9,962 bases of DNA from an uncultured Alphaproteobacteria bacterium (GTDB lineage Bacteria; Pseudomonadota; Alphaproteobacteria; Rhizobiales; Pleomorphomonadaceae): assembly GCA_937900425.1 (NCBI GenBank), contig CALCDT010000144.1, positions 1 through 9,962 of the forward strand, written 5' to 3'. The position numbers and the translations under genes are program-made. The notes under the pieces were generated by a model. It saw only the letters and a program-made list of their open reading frames with translations, was not told the origin of the DNA and did not search any database. This document shows positions 1 to 6,815 of this stretch, piece after piece (position 1 is the first letter of the stretch; every line of letters begins with the position of its first letter).

Positions 1-1034
1 GTCCGCAGGCGGAGCCGGCCGCTCCCGCGGGTCGGCGGCGCGGCGCCTGGCTGTCGCCGAAGGCCGAGACCGGTCTTCGCATCCTGCGCCACCGCCTGCG
101 CGATGTTCTCGCCGCCTCCAGGGAGCCGGTCGCGCCGGGCTCCGCCTACGTCAACGTCTCCCACCTCGGTTTCACCGGCGGCGGCGAGGACATCGCCTTC
201 GTCGAAAAACTCGGCCTTGCCGGCGTCTTCTTCCTGCACGACCTCATTCCGCTGACCCACCCGGAATACGCCCGGCCGGGGCAGGACCGGCTGCACCGCG
301 AGCGGCTCGCCACCATGCTGCGGCTCGGCCGGCTGATCCTCGTCAACAGCCGGCACACCGCCGACGGCCTCGCCGCCCACGCGGCGCAGACGGGTCGGCC
401 GCTGCCGCCGCTCGCCGTGCTGCCGCTCGGCATCGCCGCCGACTGGACGCGTCCGTCGCCGCCGGGGCCTCCCCCGGAGCCGGACGGCGGGCAGCCCCCT
501 TACTTCGTCGTGCTCGGCACCATCGAAGCCCGCAAGAACCATCTGATGCTGCTCAACGTCTGGCGCCGGCTCGCCGAGGAGCGCGGTGCGGCGACGCCGC
601 GGCTCGTCATCGTCGGCAAGCGCGGCTGGGAGGCGGAATCGGTCTTCGACATGCTCGACCGCTGCGCCGCGATCCGCGGCCACGTCGTCGAGGCGGGCTC
701 GCTCACGGATGCGGCGACCGTCGCCCTCGTGCGCGGCGCCCGGGCGATGCTGTTCCCCTCCTTCGTCGAGGGCTATGGCATGCCGCTGGTCGAAGCGCTG
801 GCCTGCGGCACTCCCGTCGTCGCATCCGACATCCCGACCTTCCGCGAGATCGGCGCCGGCCTCGTCGACTTCGTCGACCCGCTCGACGGGCCGGGCTGGA
901 TCGCGGCGATCGATCGCCTCGCCGGCGAGGACGCCGCCGCGCGCCGCGCCCGCCTGGATGCCATCGCCGGCTACCGGCCGCCGACCTGGGACGAGCACGT
1001 CGACGGCGTCTGCGCGGCGCTGGCGCGGCTGTGA
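1..1034 (+). CDS. GT4-fold (glycosyltransferase family 1/4) protein, 5' end outside the window
   Basis: The reading frame is open from base 3, so the start lies upstream; 343 C-terminal residues are visible. It is a retaining GT-B glycosyltransferase that would move a sugar from a nucleotide donor onto a growing lipid-linked glycan at the cytoplasmic face of the membrane. The visible N-terminal part contains the acceptor-domain signature FLHDLIPLTHPEY (about residues 81-93), then NSRHTADGL (about 115-123). The donor domain opens with GTIEARKNH (about 172-180). It holds the EX7E motif, in VEGYGMPLVEALACGTPVV, with glutamates near visible residues 256 and 264. These signatures are typical of mannosyl- or rhamnosyltransferase-like GT4 enzymes of polysaccharide clusters. 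The sugar and linkage cannot be told from sequence. An internal ATG at 315 would cut through the acceptor domain and is not the start. It is followed by 162 bp before the hemoglobin gene. Confidence 0.93.
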   Translation, partial: PQAEPAAPAGRRRGAWLSPKAETGLRILRHRLRDVLAASREPVAPGSAYVNVSHLGFTGGGEDIAFVEKLGLAGVFFLHDLIPLTHPEYARPGQDRLHRERLATMLRLGRLILVNSRHTADGLAAHAAQTGRPLPPLAVLPLGIAADWTRPSPPGPPPEPDGGQPPYFVVLGTIEARKNHLMLLNVWRRLAEERGAATPRLVIVGKRGWEAESVFDMLDRCAAIRGHVVEAGSLTDAATVALVRGARAMLFPSFVEGYGMPLVEALACGTPVVASDIPTFREIGAGLVDFVDPLDGPGWIAAIDRLAGEDAAARRARLDAIAGYRPPTWDEHVDGVCAALARL

Positions 1035-1129
1035 TGCTGCGGCACGGCACCGGGCGGCCGGACCCTCGCCCCGAATCCTCACCCTGGCCCCTCGCCGGGG
1101 ATCGAACAGCGGGCAGGGTCACTGCGCAG

Positions 1130-1153
1130 GTCGCCGCCTGTTCCGTCGGCGAC
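1130..1153. repeat. Inverted repeat upstream of the hemoglobin gene
   Basis: GTCGCCG at 1130-1136 and its exact reverse complement CGGCGAC at 1147-1153 enclose 10 nt. The dyad sits just upstream of a TATAAC box and covers the position expected for a -35 element, so it could be an operator. A 7-bp perfect arm is not rare in DNA this GC-rich, so the call rests mainly on its position. Confidence 0.3.
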
Positions 1154-1169
1154 GCCGGCGGGCTATAAC
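1141..1169 (+). promoter_or_regulatory. Candidate sigma-70-type promoter of the truncated hemoglobin gene
   Basis: TATAAC at 1164-1169 matches the -10 consensus at five of six positions and stands out in a nearly A/T-free region. With a 17-bp spacer the -35 position is TTCCGT (1141-1146), a poor match, so expression may need an activator or be weak. Transcription would begin near 1175, leaving a leader of about 20 nt that holds the ribosome-binding site AGGAG (1182-1186), 10 nt before the ATG at 1197. Confidence 0.4.
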
Positions 1170-1196
1170 GCGCCGCGGGCGAGGAGACGAGGGATC

Positions 1197-1625
1197 ATGA
1201 CGAGCGAGACGGCACCGAGCCCCTTCGCGGTGCACGAGAGCATCACCGAGGCCCTGATCGCCCGACTGATGACGCGGTTCTACGCGCAAGTCCGGGCCGA
1301 CCCGCTTCTCGGCCCCGTCTTCGCCGCGCGGATCGAGGACTGGCCGCGCCACGAGGCGAGGATCGCCGACTTCTGGTCGTCGGTGATGCTGCGCACCCGC
1401 CGCTACGACGGCCGCCCGATGGCGGCCCACCTGCCGCTGCCGATCGAGGGACGCCATTTCGACCGCTGGTTGGCGTTGTTCGAGGAGAGCGCCCGCGAAG
1501 TCTGTCCGCCCGAGGCGGCGGCGCTCTTCGTCGACCGCGCCCGCCGGATCGCCGACAGCTTCGAGATGGGCCTCGCGACCGTACGCGGCGACATCCACGC
1601 CCCGCGCCACGCCGCCAGAGGCTGA
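1197..1625 (+). CDS. Group III truncated hemoglobin
   Basis: A 142-residue protein of the usual length for a group III (trHbP) truncated hemoglobin, a small cytoplasmic heme protein with a 2-over-2 globin fold. By alignment from memory with Campylobacter jejuni Ctb, the key positions are present: Tyr29 (B10) in RFYAQV, His52 (E7) in RHEARIADFW, the proximal heme ligand His78 (F8) in AAHLPLP, and Trp91 (G8) in RWLALFEES. A polar distal pocket of Tyr, His and Trp is characteristic of group III and is linked to very tight or reactive O2 binding. Family members are implicated in oxygen handling, nitric oxide or peroxide chemistry, but the function is generally unsettled. There is no signal peptide or membrane segment. 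The start follows AGGAG at a 10-nt spacing. It lies between two glycosyltransferase genes on the same strand, with a possible promoter of its own. Identification is firm; the role here is unknown. Confidence 0.93.
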   Translation: MTSETAPSPFAVHESITEALIARLMTRFYAQVRADPLLGPVFAARIEDWPRHEARIADFWSSVMLRTRRYDGRPMAAHLPLPIEGRHFDRWLALFEESAREVCPPEAAALFVDRARRIADSFEMGLATVRGDIHAPRHAARG

Positions 1626-1664
1626 GACACGCGGCCCGGGTGGCACCGGGAGCGCCCGGCGCCG

Positions 1665-1710
1665 GACGGGTGCGGACGGGATCTTCGATGCCCCGGCGAC
1701 GGGTGCGGAC
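1665..1710. repeat. 13-bp direct repeat pair upstream of the helical-repeat/GT2 gene
   Basis: GACGGGTGCGGAC occurs at 1665-1677 and again, without mismatch, at 1698-1710. The copies start 33 bp apart, about three helical turns, so they would face the same side of the DNA. Both lie in the 102-bp gap before the ATG at 1728. A short hairpin (CCGGG 1646-1650, loop AGCG, CCCGG 1655-1659) precedes them. This could be a paired binding site or a small chance duplication. Confidence 0.45.
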
Positions 1711-1727
1711 CAGGGAACGAGGGGCCG

Positions 1728-3647
1728 ATGGACGAACGGTTCGATCTGAAGCGCGAGGCGCGGGCGACCCTGCGCCACGTTTTCGGCTACGAGGGCGCCG
1801 CCGGCGAAGCGACCGGGGGACGGCCGGACGAGTCGATCGACGCGCTGCTGTTCCGCGCGCTCACCGACCGCGACGTCGATCGGAGGATCGACGTGATGAT
1901 CCGGCGTGGCGACGACCCGCTGCCCGCCCACGTCCGCTATCTGGTCGACGCGCTGCCTGTCGATCGCGTCACTCGCGACGCGCTCGGCGAGGCGCGCCGC
2001 CACGCAGGCTTCCTGCGCGGGCTGCTCGCCTCGCGCGCGATCGAGACCTTCCTCGCCGGCTTCTCGGCGGACGAGATGCACCTCCGCCGCCTGCTCGAGC
2101 GGGTCGGCCGGATCCGGGCGGCCTTCGGTCTCGGCGAGGATCGTGGCCGCAGTTCACGGCCCGGCGAGGGCGACGAGGAGGACGGACCGCTGCACCGCTC
2201 GCGCGACCGCAAGCGCGTCAAGGCGGCCCTGTCCGCGGTCTATAATTCCAGCGAGCGGTACAAGCTCGTCTACAATCTCCAGGAGATCCGCGAGGGCGAA
2301 GAGGCGTCGGTCGAATACCGCTTCTATCTCTATTTCAACCTGATGCGGCATTTCCTGGCCCTCAACGCCGGCGAGACCGCCTGGCGGCTGGGTTCGGCGA
2401 TCGCCGCCGAGGCCGGTGTGCTCGCCGCCGGCGCCGCCGTCGACGTGCCGCGATTTCGCAGCGTCTGGGCGCAGGCCTGCGTGCGCTCCGGCCGGGTCGA
2501 CCAGGCGGTCTCGATCCTGCGCGAGGCGATCGAGCGGGGCGAGGCCTCGCACGACGTCGTCTTCAACCTCGGCCTGATCCTGTCGGCGACCGATCCCGCC
2601 GCCGCGAGGCCCGTGCTGCTCGAGGCGCTGGCCTCCGGCCGCCTCGGCCGGGCGCCGATGGTGTTCATCTCGCACATGCTCGGCTCCTGGGGCGATCTCG
2701 CCGCCGCCGAGGGCATCCTCCACCAGATCGAGGCGATTCACCCCGACTTTTCCGATGCCCGGCTGCTGCGCGCCAATCTCGCCGGCATGCGCGGCGACGA
2801 GGCGGCGCGCTCCGAGGCGATCCGGGCCTATTTCCGCGCCTACGGCGTCTCGGCCCGCCACATCGGCGAGCAACCCGGGGAGGCGCTGTTCGGCTTCAGC
2901 GCGGCTCCCGTCCCGGCCTCGCCCCACGATCACCGCGTCGTCGTCGTCATGACGACCTTCAATTCCGCCGAGACCGTACGCGGGGCGATCGCCAGCGTGC
3001 TCGCCCAGAGCCACGAGAACCTCGAGCTCGTCGTCGTCGACGACGTCAGCACCGACGACACCCGCGATATCCTGTCCGACGTCGCGTCCCGGGAAAACCG
3101 GGTCAAGCTGATCTTCAACACCGAGAACTGCGGCACCTACGTCTCGAAGAACAAGGCGATCGCCGCCTCGCGCTGCGACTTCGTCACCTTCCACGATTCC
3201 GACGACTGGATGCATCCCCAACGCATCGAGATGCACATCGAGCATTTCGGTGCCGATCTCGTCGCCAACCAGTCGCGCTGGGTGCGGATGGACGTGCAGC
3301 GCAACGTCATGGTCCGCCGCGGCGGCGCCTACGGCCACGACAATCCGGCCGCGACCTTCATCCGCCGGGCGGTGTTCGACCAGATCGGCCTGTTCGACGG
3401 CGTGCGCACCGGTGCCGACACGGAGTTCGCCGCGCGCATGCGCCTCGCCTTCGGGGACCGGGCGGTGGCCCGCCTCGACCTGCCGCTCGCCGTCGGCCTC
3501 CACCATGAGAAGTCGCTGACCCAGGGCGGTGACAGCGCCTTCGACGAGCACCGCTTTTCCAAGCTGCGCCTCGACTATTGGGAAAAGTGGGTCTGGGAAC
3601 ACCTGCGCCGCCGCGGTGGCATCACACTCGATCCCGCGGACATCTGA
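1728..3647 (+). CDS. Helical-repeat (TPR-like) N-terminal region fused to a family 2 glycosyltransferase domain
   Basis: A 639-residue protein. Residues about 403-600 form a GT-A family 2 glycosyltransferase: a beta-strand start RVVVVMTTFNSAETV, the nucleotide-binding VVVDDVSTDDT (436-446), the metal-binding DXD-type motif HDSDDW (489-494), and a distal TGADTEFAARM (561-571) in the usual ED-like position. It should be an inverting transferase using a nucleotide sugar. Residues 1-400 are not a GT domain. They hold a helical segment (1-135), a very charged probable linker (138-165), a conserved-looking core YKLVYNLQEIREGEEAS (178-194), and helix pairs from about 210 to 375 that read like degenerate tetratricopeptide repeats, for example the stretch with GRVDQAVSILREAI (255-268). 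No transmembrane segment or signal peptide is visible. The start is chosen because GAGG (1719-1722) lies 5 nt upstream. The protein is much longer than a plain GT2 enzyme (about 250-350 residues). The acceptor and sugar are unknown; the helical region may bind a partner or the glycan. Confidence 0.88.
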   Translation: MDERFDLKREARATLRHVFGYEGAAGEATGGRPDESIDALLFRALTDRDVDRRIDVMIRRGDDPLPAHVRYLVDALPVDRVTRDALGEARRHAGFLRGLLASRAIETFLAGFSADEMHLRRLLERVGRIRAAFGLGEDRGRSSRPGEGDEEDGPLHRSRDRKRVKAALSAVYNSSERYKLVYNLQEIREGEEASVEYRFYLYFNLMRHFLALNAGETAWRLGSAIAAEAGVLAAGAAVDVPRFRSVWAQACVRSGRVDQAVSILREAIERGEASHDVVFNLGLILSATDPAAARPVLLEALASGRLGRAPMVFISHMLGSWGDLAAAEGILHQIEAIHPDFSDARLLRANLAGMRGDEAARSEAIRAYFRAYGVSARHIGEQPGEALFGFSAAPVPASPHDHRVVVVMTTFNSAETVRGAIASVLAQSHENLELVVVDDVSTDDTRDILSDVASRENRVKLIFNTENCGTYVSKNKAIAASRCDFVTFHDSDDWMHPQRIEMHIEHFGADLVANQSRWVRMDVQRNVMVRRGGAYGHDNPAATFIRRAVFDQIGLFDGVRTGADTEFAARMRLAFGDRAVARLDLPLAVGLHHEKSLTQGGDSAFDEHRFSKLRLDYWEKWVWEHLRRRGGITLDPADI

Positions 3648-3653
3648 TCTCGT

Positions 3654-3680
3654 CGGCCGGAGACGCGACGTCGCCGGCCG
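3654..3680. terminator. Weak hairpin between the convergent genes, possible terminator
   Basis: CGGCCGG (3654-3660) and CCGGCCG (3674-3680) can form a 7-bp all-GC stem with a 13-nt loop. It lies in the 64-bp gap where the + and - transcription units meet, the right place for a two-way terminator. No T-run follows on either strand, so it is not a standard intrinsic terminator. Confidence 0.2.
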
Positions 3681-3711
3681 CGGCGCCGCGCTCGCCCGAT
3701 CGTGCCGCGGA

Positions 3712-4734
3712 TCAGGCCGCGTGGACCGCGGCCTCGTAGTCCAGATACCAGTCGACGAAGGCGCGCACGCCCTCGGCGATGCTGGTGTGCGGCCGGTAGC
3801 CGGTCAGCGCCTCGAGCAGGGCGGAGGAGGCGTAGGTCTCGCGGACGTCGCCCTTCTGCATCGGCAAGAGCCGCTGGATCGCCTTCTTGCCGACCGCCGC
3901 CTCCACCGTTTCGACGAAGTCGATCAGGCCGACCGGCCGACCGGCGCCGATGTTGACGATGCGGAACGGCGCATGGGGCGACAGCGTGTCGGCGGCGCGC
4001 GCCGGGTCGACGCGGTTGTCCTCGCCCGGAACGATCGGCAGCAGGCGGACCACCGCCTCGACGAGATCGTCGACGAAGGTGAAGTCGCGCAGCATCCGGC
4101 CGTGGCCGTAGACGTCGATCGGCCGGCCGTTCTGGATGGCGTCGACGAACTTGAACAGCGCCATGTCCGGCCGGCCCCACGGGCCGTAGACGGTGAAGAA
4201 GCGGAAGGCCGTGGTCGGGATCCGCCACAGGTGCGAATAGGAATGGGCCATCAGCTCCGACGCCTTCTTGGTGGCGGCGTAGAAGGACAGCGGCTCGTCG
4301 GCCTTGTCGGTCTCGTCGAAGGGCATCCGGTCGGTGGTGCCGTAGATCGAGCTGGTCGAGGCGAGCAGGAAGTGGCCGACGTTGCGGCGCTTGACCGTCT
4401 CCAGCACGTTGAAGGTGCCGACGAGATTGGATTGCACGTAGGTGTCGGGATGGTCGAGGCTGTAGCGCACGCCGGCCTGGGCGGCGAGGTGGATCACCGC
4501 GTCCGGCTCGGCGAGGTCGGCGGCCCGCTCCACCGCCAGCGCGTCCTCGAGCAGGCCGACCACCGGCGTGAAGCCGGGCATCCGCGACAGGATCGCGTGC
4601 CGGCGCTCCTTGAGTTCCACGCTGTAGTAGGGCGTCAGCCCGTCGAAACCGACGACCTGATGACCCTCGCCGAGCAGCCGCCGTGCCAGATGGAATCCGA
4701 CGAAGCCGGCGGTGCCCGTGATCAGATAGCGCAT
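3712..4734 (-). CDS. lpsL: UDP-glucuronate 4-epimerase (NAD-dependent, extended SDR family)
   Basis: A 340-residue extended short-chain dehydrogenase/reductase that interconverts UDP-glucuronate and UDP-galacturonate in the cytoplasm through a 4-keto intermediate. The NAD-binding motif GTAGFVG is at residues 7-13, the STSSIYG strand at 126-132, and the catalytic YxxxK is Tyr152 and Lys156 in FYAATKKASE. Several stretches are diagnostic of the LpsL group rather than of UDP-glucose 4-epimerase: FDGLTPYYSVELKERR (30-45), the AHSYSHLW segment (163-170), TVYGPWGRPDMALFKF (181-196) and GRMLRDFTFVDDLVEAV (212-228). The length is normal for the family. The frame stays open for 73 more codons upstream, but homology starts at MRYLITGTAG and AAGG lies just upstream (4747-4750 on the + strand), so 4734 is taken as the start. 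It ends 64 bp from the stop of the convergent glycosyltransferase. It is separated from rfbA by 273 bp and may have its own promoter. Confidence 0.92.
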   Translation of the reverse strand: MRYLITGTAGFVGFHLARRLLGEGHQVVGFDGLTPYYSVELKERRHAILSRMPGFTPVVGLLEDALAVERAADLAEPDAVIHLAAQAGVRYSLDHPDTYVQSNLVGTFNVLETVKRRNVGHFLLASTSSIYGTTDRMPFDETDKADEPLSFYAATKKASELMAHSYSHLWRIPTTAFRFFTVYGPWGRPDMALFKFVDAIQNGRPIDVYGHGRMLRDFTFVDDLVEAVVRLLPIVPGEDNRVDPARAADTLSPHAPFRIVNIGAGRPVGLIDFVETVEAAVGKKAIQRLLPMQKGDVRETYASSALLEALTGYRPHTSIAEGVRAFVDWYLDYEAAVHAA

Positions 4735-5007
4735 CGAAGCGGCGACCTTTGCGAACGGCCGCCTCGCCGCGGCCGCGTCCCTGAAGAGCGATCTCCCGCT
4801 CCCGTCCGTCGAAGATCCGCCCCGGCGAGGAGCGGCGTCGGCACGATCCCGCGAACGCAAAAGAGACCACGGCGGAGATCGGGCGGATACTTGTTCCCCC
4901 CTAAGCCATCGGCCCGGCCTTGACCAGTGCGTTCTTGCGACACTCCCGGGCAAATCGGCGCCATTTCCGGCGGTGTCCGCCGCCCGGTCGCCGCCCGTCC
5001 GGCCCCG
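4735..5007 (-). promoter_or_regulatory. 273-bp non-coding leader between rfbA and the UDP-glucuronate epimerase gene
   Basis: No coding sequence here has recognisable homology, although frames stay open because of the high GC content. It is by far the longest gap in the - strand unit, whose rfb genes are nearly fused, so it probably holds the control region of the epimerase gene. A relatively A/T-rich stretch lies at about 4856-4905 and, on the - strand, contains GGGGGGAACAAGTATCC. I could not assign a convincing -35/-10 pair, nor a match to the alphaproteobacterial EcfG box (GGAAC is present, but no CGTT at the expected distance). Confidence 0.35.
4968..4982 (-). terminator. Hairpin 26 nt after the rfbA stop, possible terminator or processing site
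   Basis: CGGCGG and CCGCCG form a perfect 6-bp stem around a 3-nt loop in the transcript of the rfb genes. The position just past the rfbA stop codon suits a terminator or a 3'-end stabilising structure. No U-run follows, so factor-independent termination is doubtful. Confidence 0.25.
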
Positions 5008-5898
5008 TCACGCCGGCGGGCGGATGCCGGCGCCGGCGAGCACCACCTCTTTCAGATAGCGGCCGTAGGCGCTCTTGCCGAGCCCGTCGGCGAGGCGCTC
5101 GACCTCGGCCGCGCCGATGAAGCCCATCTCGAAGGCGACCTCCTCGATGCAGGCGATCTTGAAGCCCTGGCGCTTCTCGAGGGTGCGCACGAATTCGCAG
5201 GCGTCGATCAGGCTGTCGGGTGTGCCGGTGTCGAGCCAGGCGAAGCCGCGGCCCATGATCTCGACCGAGAGCTCGCCGGCCGCGAGATAGGCCCGGTTGA
5301 CGTCGGTGATCTCGAGCTCGCCGCGGGGCGAAGGCTTCAGGCCGGCCGCGATCTCGACGACCCGGGAGTCGTAAAAATAGAGGCCGGTCACCGCCCAGTT
5401 GGAGGCCGGCCGCACCGGCTTCTCCTCGATCGACACCGCCCGCCGCTCGCCGTCGAAGCTGACGACGCCGTAACGCTCCGGATCGAGGACGTGATAGGCG
5501 AAGACGCTCGCCCCGCTCGTCCGCTCCGCCGCCCGGCGGAACAGGTGGCTGATGCCGTGGCCGTAGAAGATGTTGTCGCCGAGGATCAGGGCGGAAGGCC
5601 CGCCCGCCACGAAGTCGGCGCCGATGACGTAGGCCTCGGCGAGGCCGTTGGGTTCGGCCTGCTCGGCGTAGGAGAGCGCGATGCCGAGCTGCGAGCCGTC
5701 GCCGAGCAGGGCGCGGAAGTCGGGCAGGTCGCGCGGGGTCGAGATGATCAGGATCTCGCGGATGCCGGCGAGCATCAGCGTCGACAGCGGATAGTAGATC
5801 ATCGGCTTGTCGTAGACCGGCATCAGCTGCTTGGAGGTGACGAGGGTCATCGGATGCAGCCGCGTGCCGCTGCCGCCGGCGAGAATGATCCCCTTCAT
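5008..5898 (-). CDS. rfbA: Glucose-1-phosphate thymidylyltransferase
   Basis: A 296-residue nucleotidyltransferase that makes dTDP-glucose from glucose-1-phosphate and dTTP, the first step of dTDP-L-rhamnose synthesis. The N-terminal signature GIILAGGSGTRLHPMT (residues 3-18) binds the nucleotide and is followed by SKQLMPVYDKPMIYYPL (22-38). LGDNIFYGHG (106-115) carries the metal-binding Asp108. IEEKP (157-161) and the sugar-site stretch GELEITDVN (193-201) are intact, as is FAWLDTGTPDSL (219-230). These features and the length are those of the RfbA/RmlA class, which is feedback-inhibited by dTDP-rhamnose in studied members. The ATG overlaps the rfbD stop codon by one codon step (ATGA), and a strong AGGAGG lies inside the end of rfbD, so translation is probably coupled. 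It is the last gene of the tight rfb run. Confidence 0.97.
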   Translation of the reverse strand: MKGIILAGGSGTRLHPMTLVTSKQLMPVYDKPMIYYPLSTLMLAGIREILIISTPRDLPDFRALLGDGSQLGIALSYAEQAEPNGLAEAYVIGADFVAGGPSALILGDNIFYGHGISHLFRRAAERTSGASVFAYHVLDPERYGVVSFDGERRAVSIEEKPVRPASNWAVTGLYFYDSRVVEIAAGLKPSPRGELEITDVNRAYLAAGELSVEIMGRGFAWLDTGTPDSLIDACEFVRTLEKRQGFKIACIEEVAFEMGFIGAAEVERLADGLGKSAYGRYLKEVVLAGAGIRPPA

Positions 5899-6812
5899 CG
5901 TCCCTCCTCCCGATCGGTTTCCCCCGCCACCGGCCCGACCAGCCGGTCGAGCACCGTGTCGAGCCCGGTCCGCCAGTCGGGCAGGACGAGGCCGTGCACC
6001 CTCGCGAGCCTCTCGCCCGCGAGCCGCGAATTCATCGGCCGCCGCGCCGGCGTCGGCCAGTCGGCGGTCGCGATCGGCTCGGCGGCGACGAGCGGGCCGC
6101 CGCGCCGGGCGAGGCCAGCGAAGATCGCCTCCGCGAAGCCGGCCCAGCTGGTCTCGCCCGATCCGCTGGCGTGGAACACGCCCCTGAGCTGCGCCTCGCC
6201 CGGCCGCTCGACGAGGCTGCGGGCGACGGCCAGCACCGCGGCGGCGAGATGCGGCGTCGCGGTCGGCCGGCCGACCTGGTCGGCGACGACGCGGACCCGG
6301 TCGGTTTTCGCGGCGAGCGACAGCATCGTCGCGACGAAGTTCCTGCCGTGCGGGCCGTGGACCCAGGAGGTGCGCAGGATGGCGTGATCGGGGTTCGCCG
6401 ACGCGACGCGGCGCTCGCCCTCGAGCTTGCTGGCGCCGTAGACGTTGAGCGGGCCGGTGGCGTCGTCCTCGACGTAGGGCTCCGTCTTGTCGCCGGAGAA
6501 GACGTAGTCGGTCGAGAGGTGGACGATCGGCAGGCCGAGCGCCGCGGCGGCGGCGGCGAGGCGGCCGGGTCCCTCGGCGTTGACCGCGAAGGCGAGATCG
6601 GCCTCGCTCTCGGCCCGGTCTACGGCGGTGTGGGCCGCTGCGGAGATCACCGCGTCGACCCGCGCGGCGGCGAGCGCCGGGGCGATCGTCGCCGGATCGG
6701 CGAGGTCGAAGACCGGCCGGGCGAGGAAGACGAGGTCGGCGCCGGCGGCCGGCGCCGCCTCGGCGAGGGCGAGGGCGAGCTGGCCGCTGCGCCCGGTGAC
6801 GGCGAGGCGCAT
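5895..6812 (-). CDS. rfbD: dTDP-4-dehydrorhamnose reductase
   Basis: A 305-residue extended SDR enzyme that reduces dTDP-4-dehydro-L-rhamnose to dTDP-L-rhamnose with NAD(P)H, the last step of the pathway. The cofactor loop is GRSGQL (residues 7-12). STDYVFSGD (100-108) holds the conserved Thr101 and Asp102, and the catalytic pair is Tyr125 and Lys129 in VYGASKLEGE. RTSWVHG (147-153) and RPMNSRL (258-264) are family hallmarks. The length is normal. It starts 3 nt after the rfbB stop and its own stop overlaps the rfbA start by 4 nt. Only a weak ribosome-binding site (GAGG about 12 nt upstream) is present, which fits translation coupled to rfbB. Confidence 0.96.
   Translation of the reverse strand: MRLAVTGRSGQLALALAEAAPAAGADLVFLARPVFDLADPATIAPALAAARVDAVISAAAHTAVDRAESEADLAFAVNAEGPGRLAAAAAALGLPIVHLSTDYVFSGDKTEPYVEDDATGPLNVYGASKLEGERRVASANPDHAILRTSWVHGPHGRNFVATMLSLAAKTDRVRVVADQVGRPTATPHLAAAVLAVARSLVERPGEAQLRGVFHASGSGETSWAGFAEAIFAGLARRGGPLVAAEPIATADWPTPARRPMNSRLAGERLARVHGLVLPDWRTGLDTVLDRLVGPVAGETDREEGR
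5903..5910 (-). promoter_or_regulatory. Ribosome-binding site of rfbA embedded in the end of rfbD
   Basis: On the - strand GGAGGAGG lies 4-7 nt before the rfbA ATG and codes for part of the last residues of RfbD (EEGR). It is the best Shine-Dalgarno match in the rfb run and supports the choice of the rfbA start. Confidence 0.8.
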
Positions 6813-6815
6813 CGC

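Noticed and set aside
1119..2081. 320-codon open frame on the - strand covering the hemoglobin gene
   Set aside because: It overlaps a clear globin on the other strand and is arginine- and alanine-rich chance coding.
2154..3602. 482-codon open frame on the - strand opposite the helical-repeat/GT2 gene
   Set aside because: The + strand frame holds the GT2 motifs; the antisense protein is repetitive in G, D, V and E with no motif.
4885..4905. Possible EcfG (general stress sigma factor) promoter, from GGAAC on the - strand
   Set aside because: No CGTT occurs 16-17 nt downstream, so the second half of the box is missing.
3529..4923. 464-codon open frame on the + strand opposite the epimerase
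   Set aside because: It mirrors the UDP-glucuronate epimerase, whose family motifs are complete, and it has no recognisable protein features.
4735..4953. 73-codon N-terminal extension of the epimerase
   Set aside because: The extension is arginine- and serine-rich, and homologous proteins begin at the MRYLITGTAG nucleotide-binding strand.
4722..4964. 80-codon open frame on the - strand in the rfbA-epimerase gap
   Set aside because: No ribosome-binding site or homology is visible, and it runs into the epimerase start in another frame.
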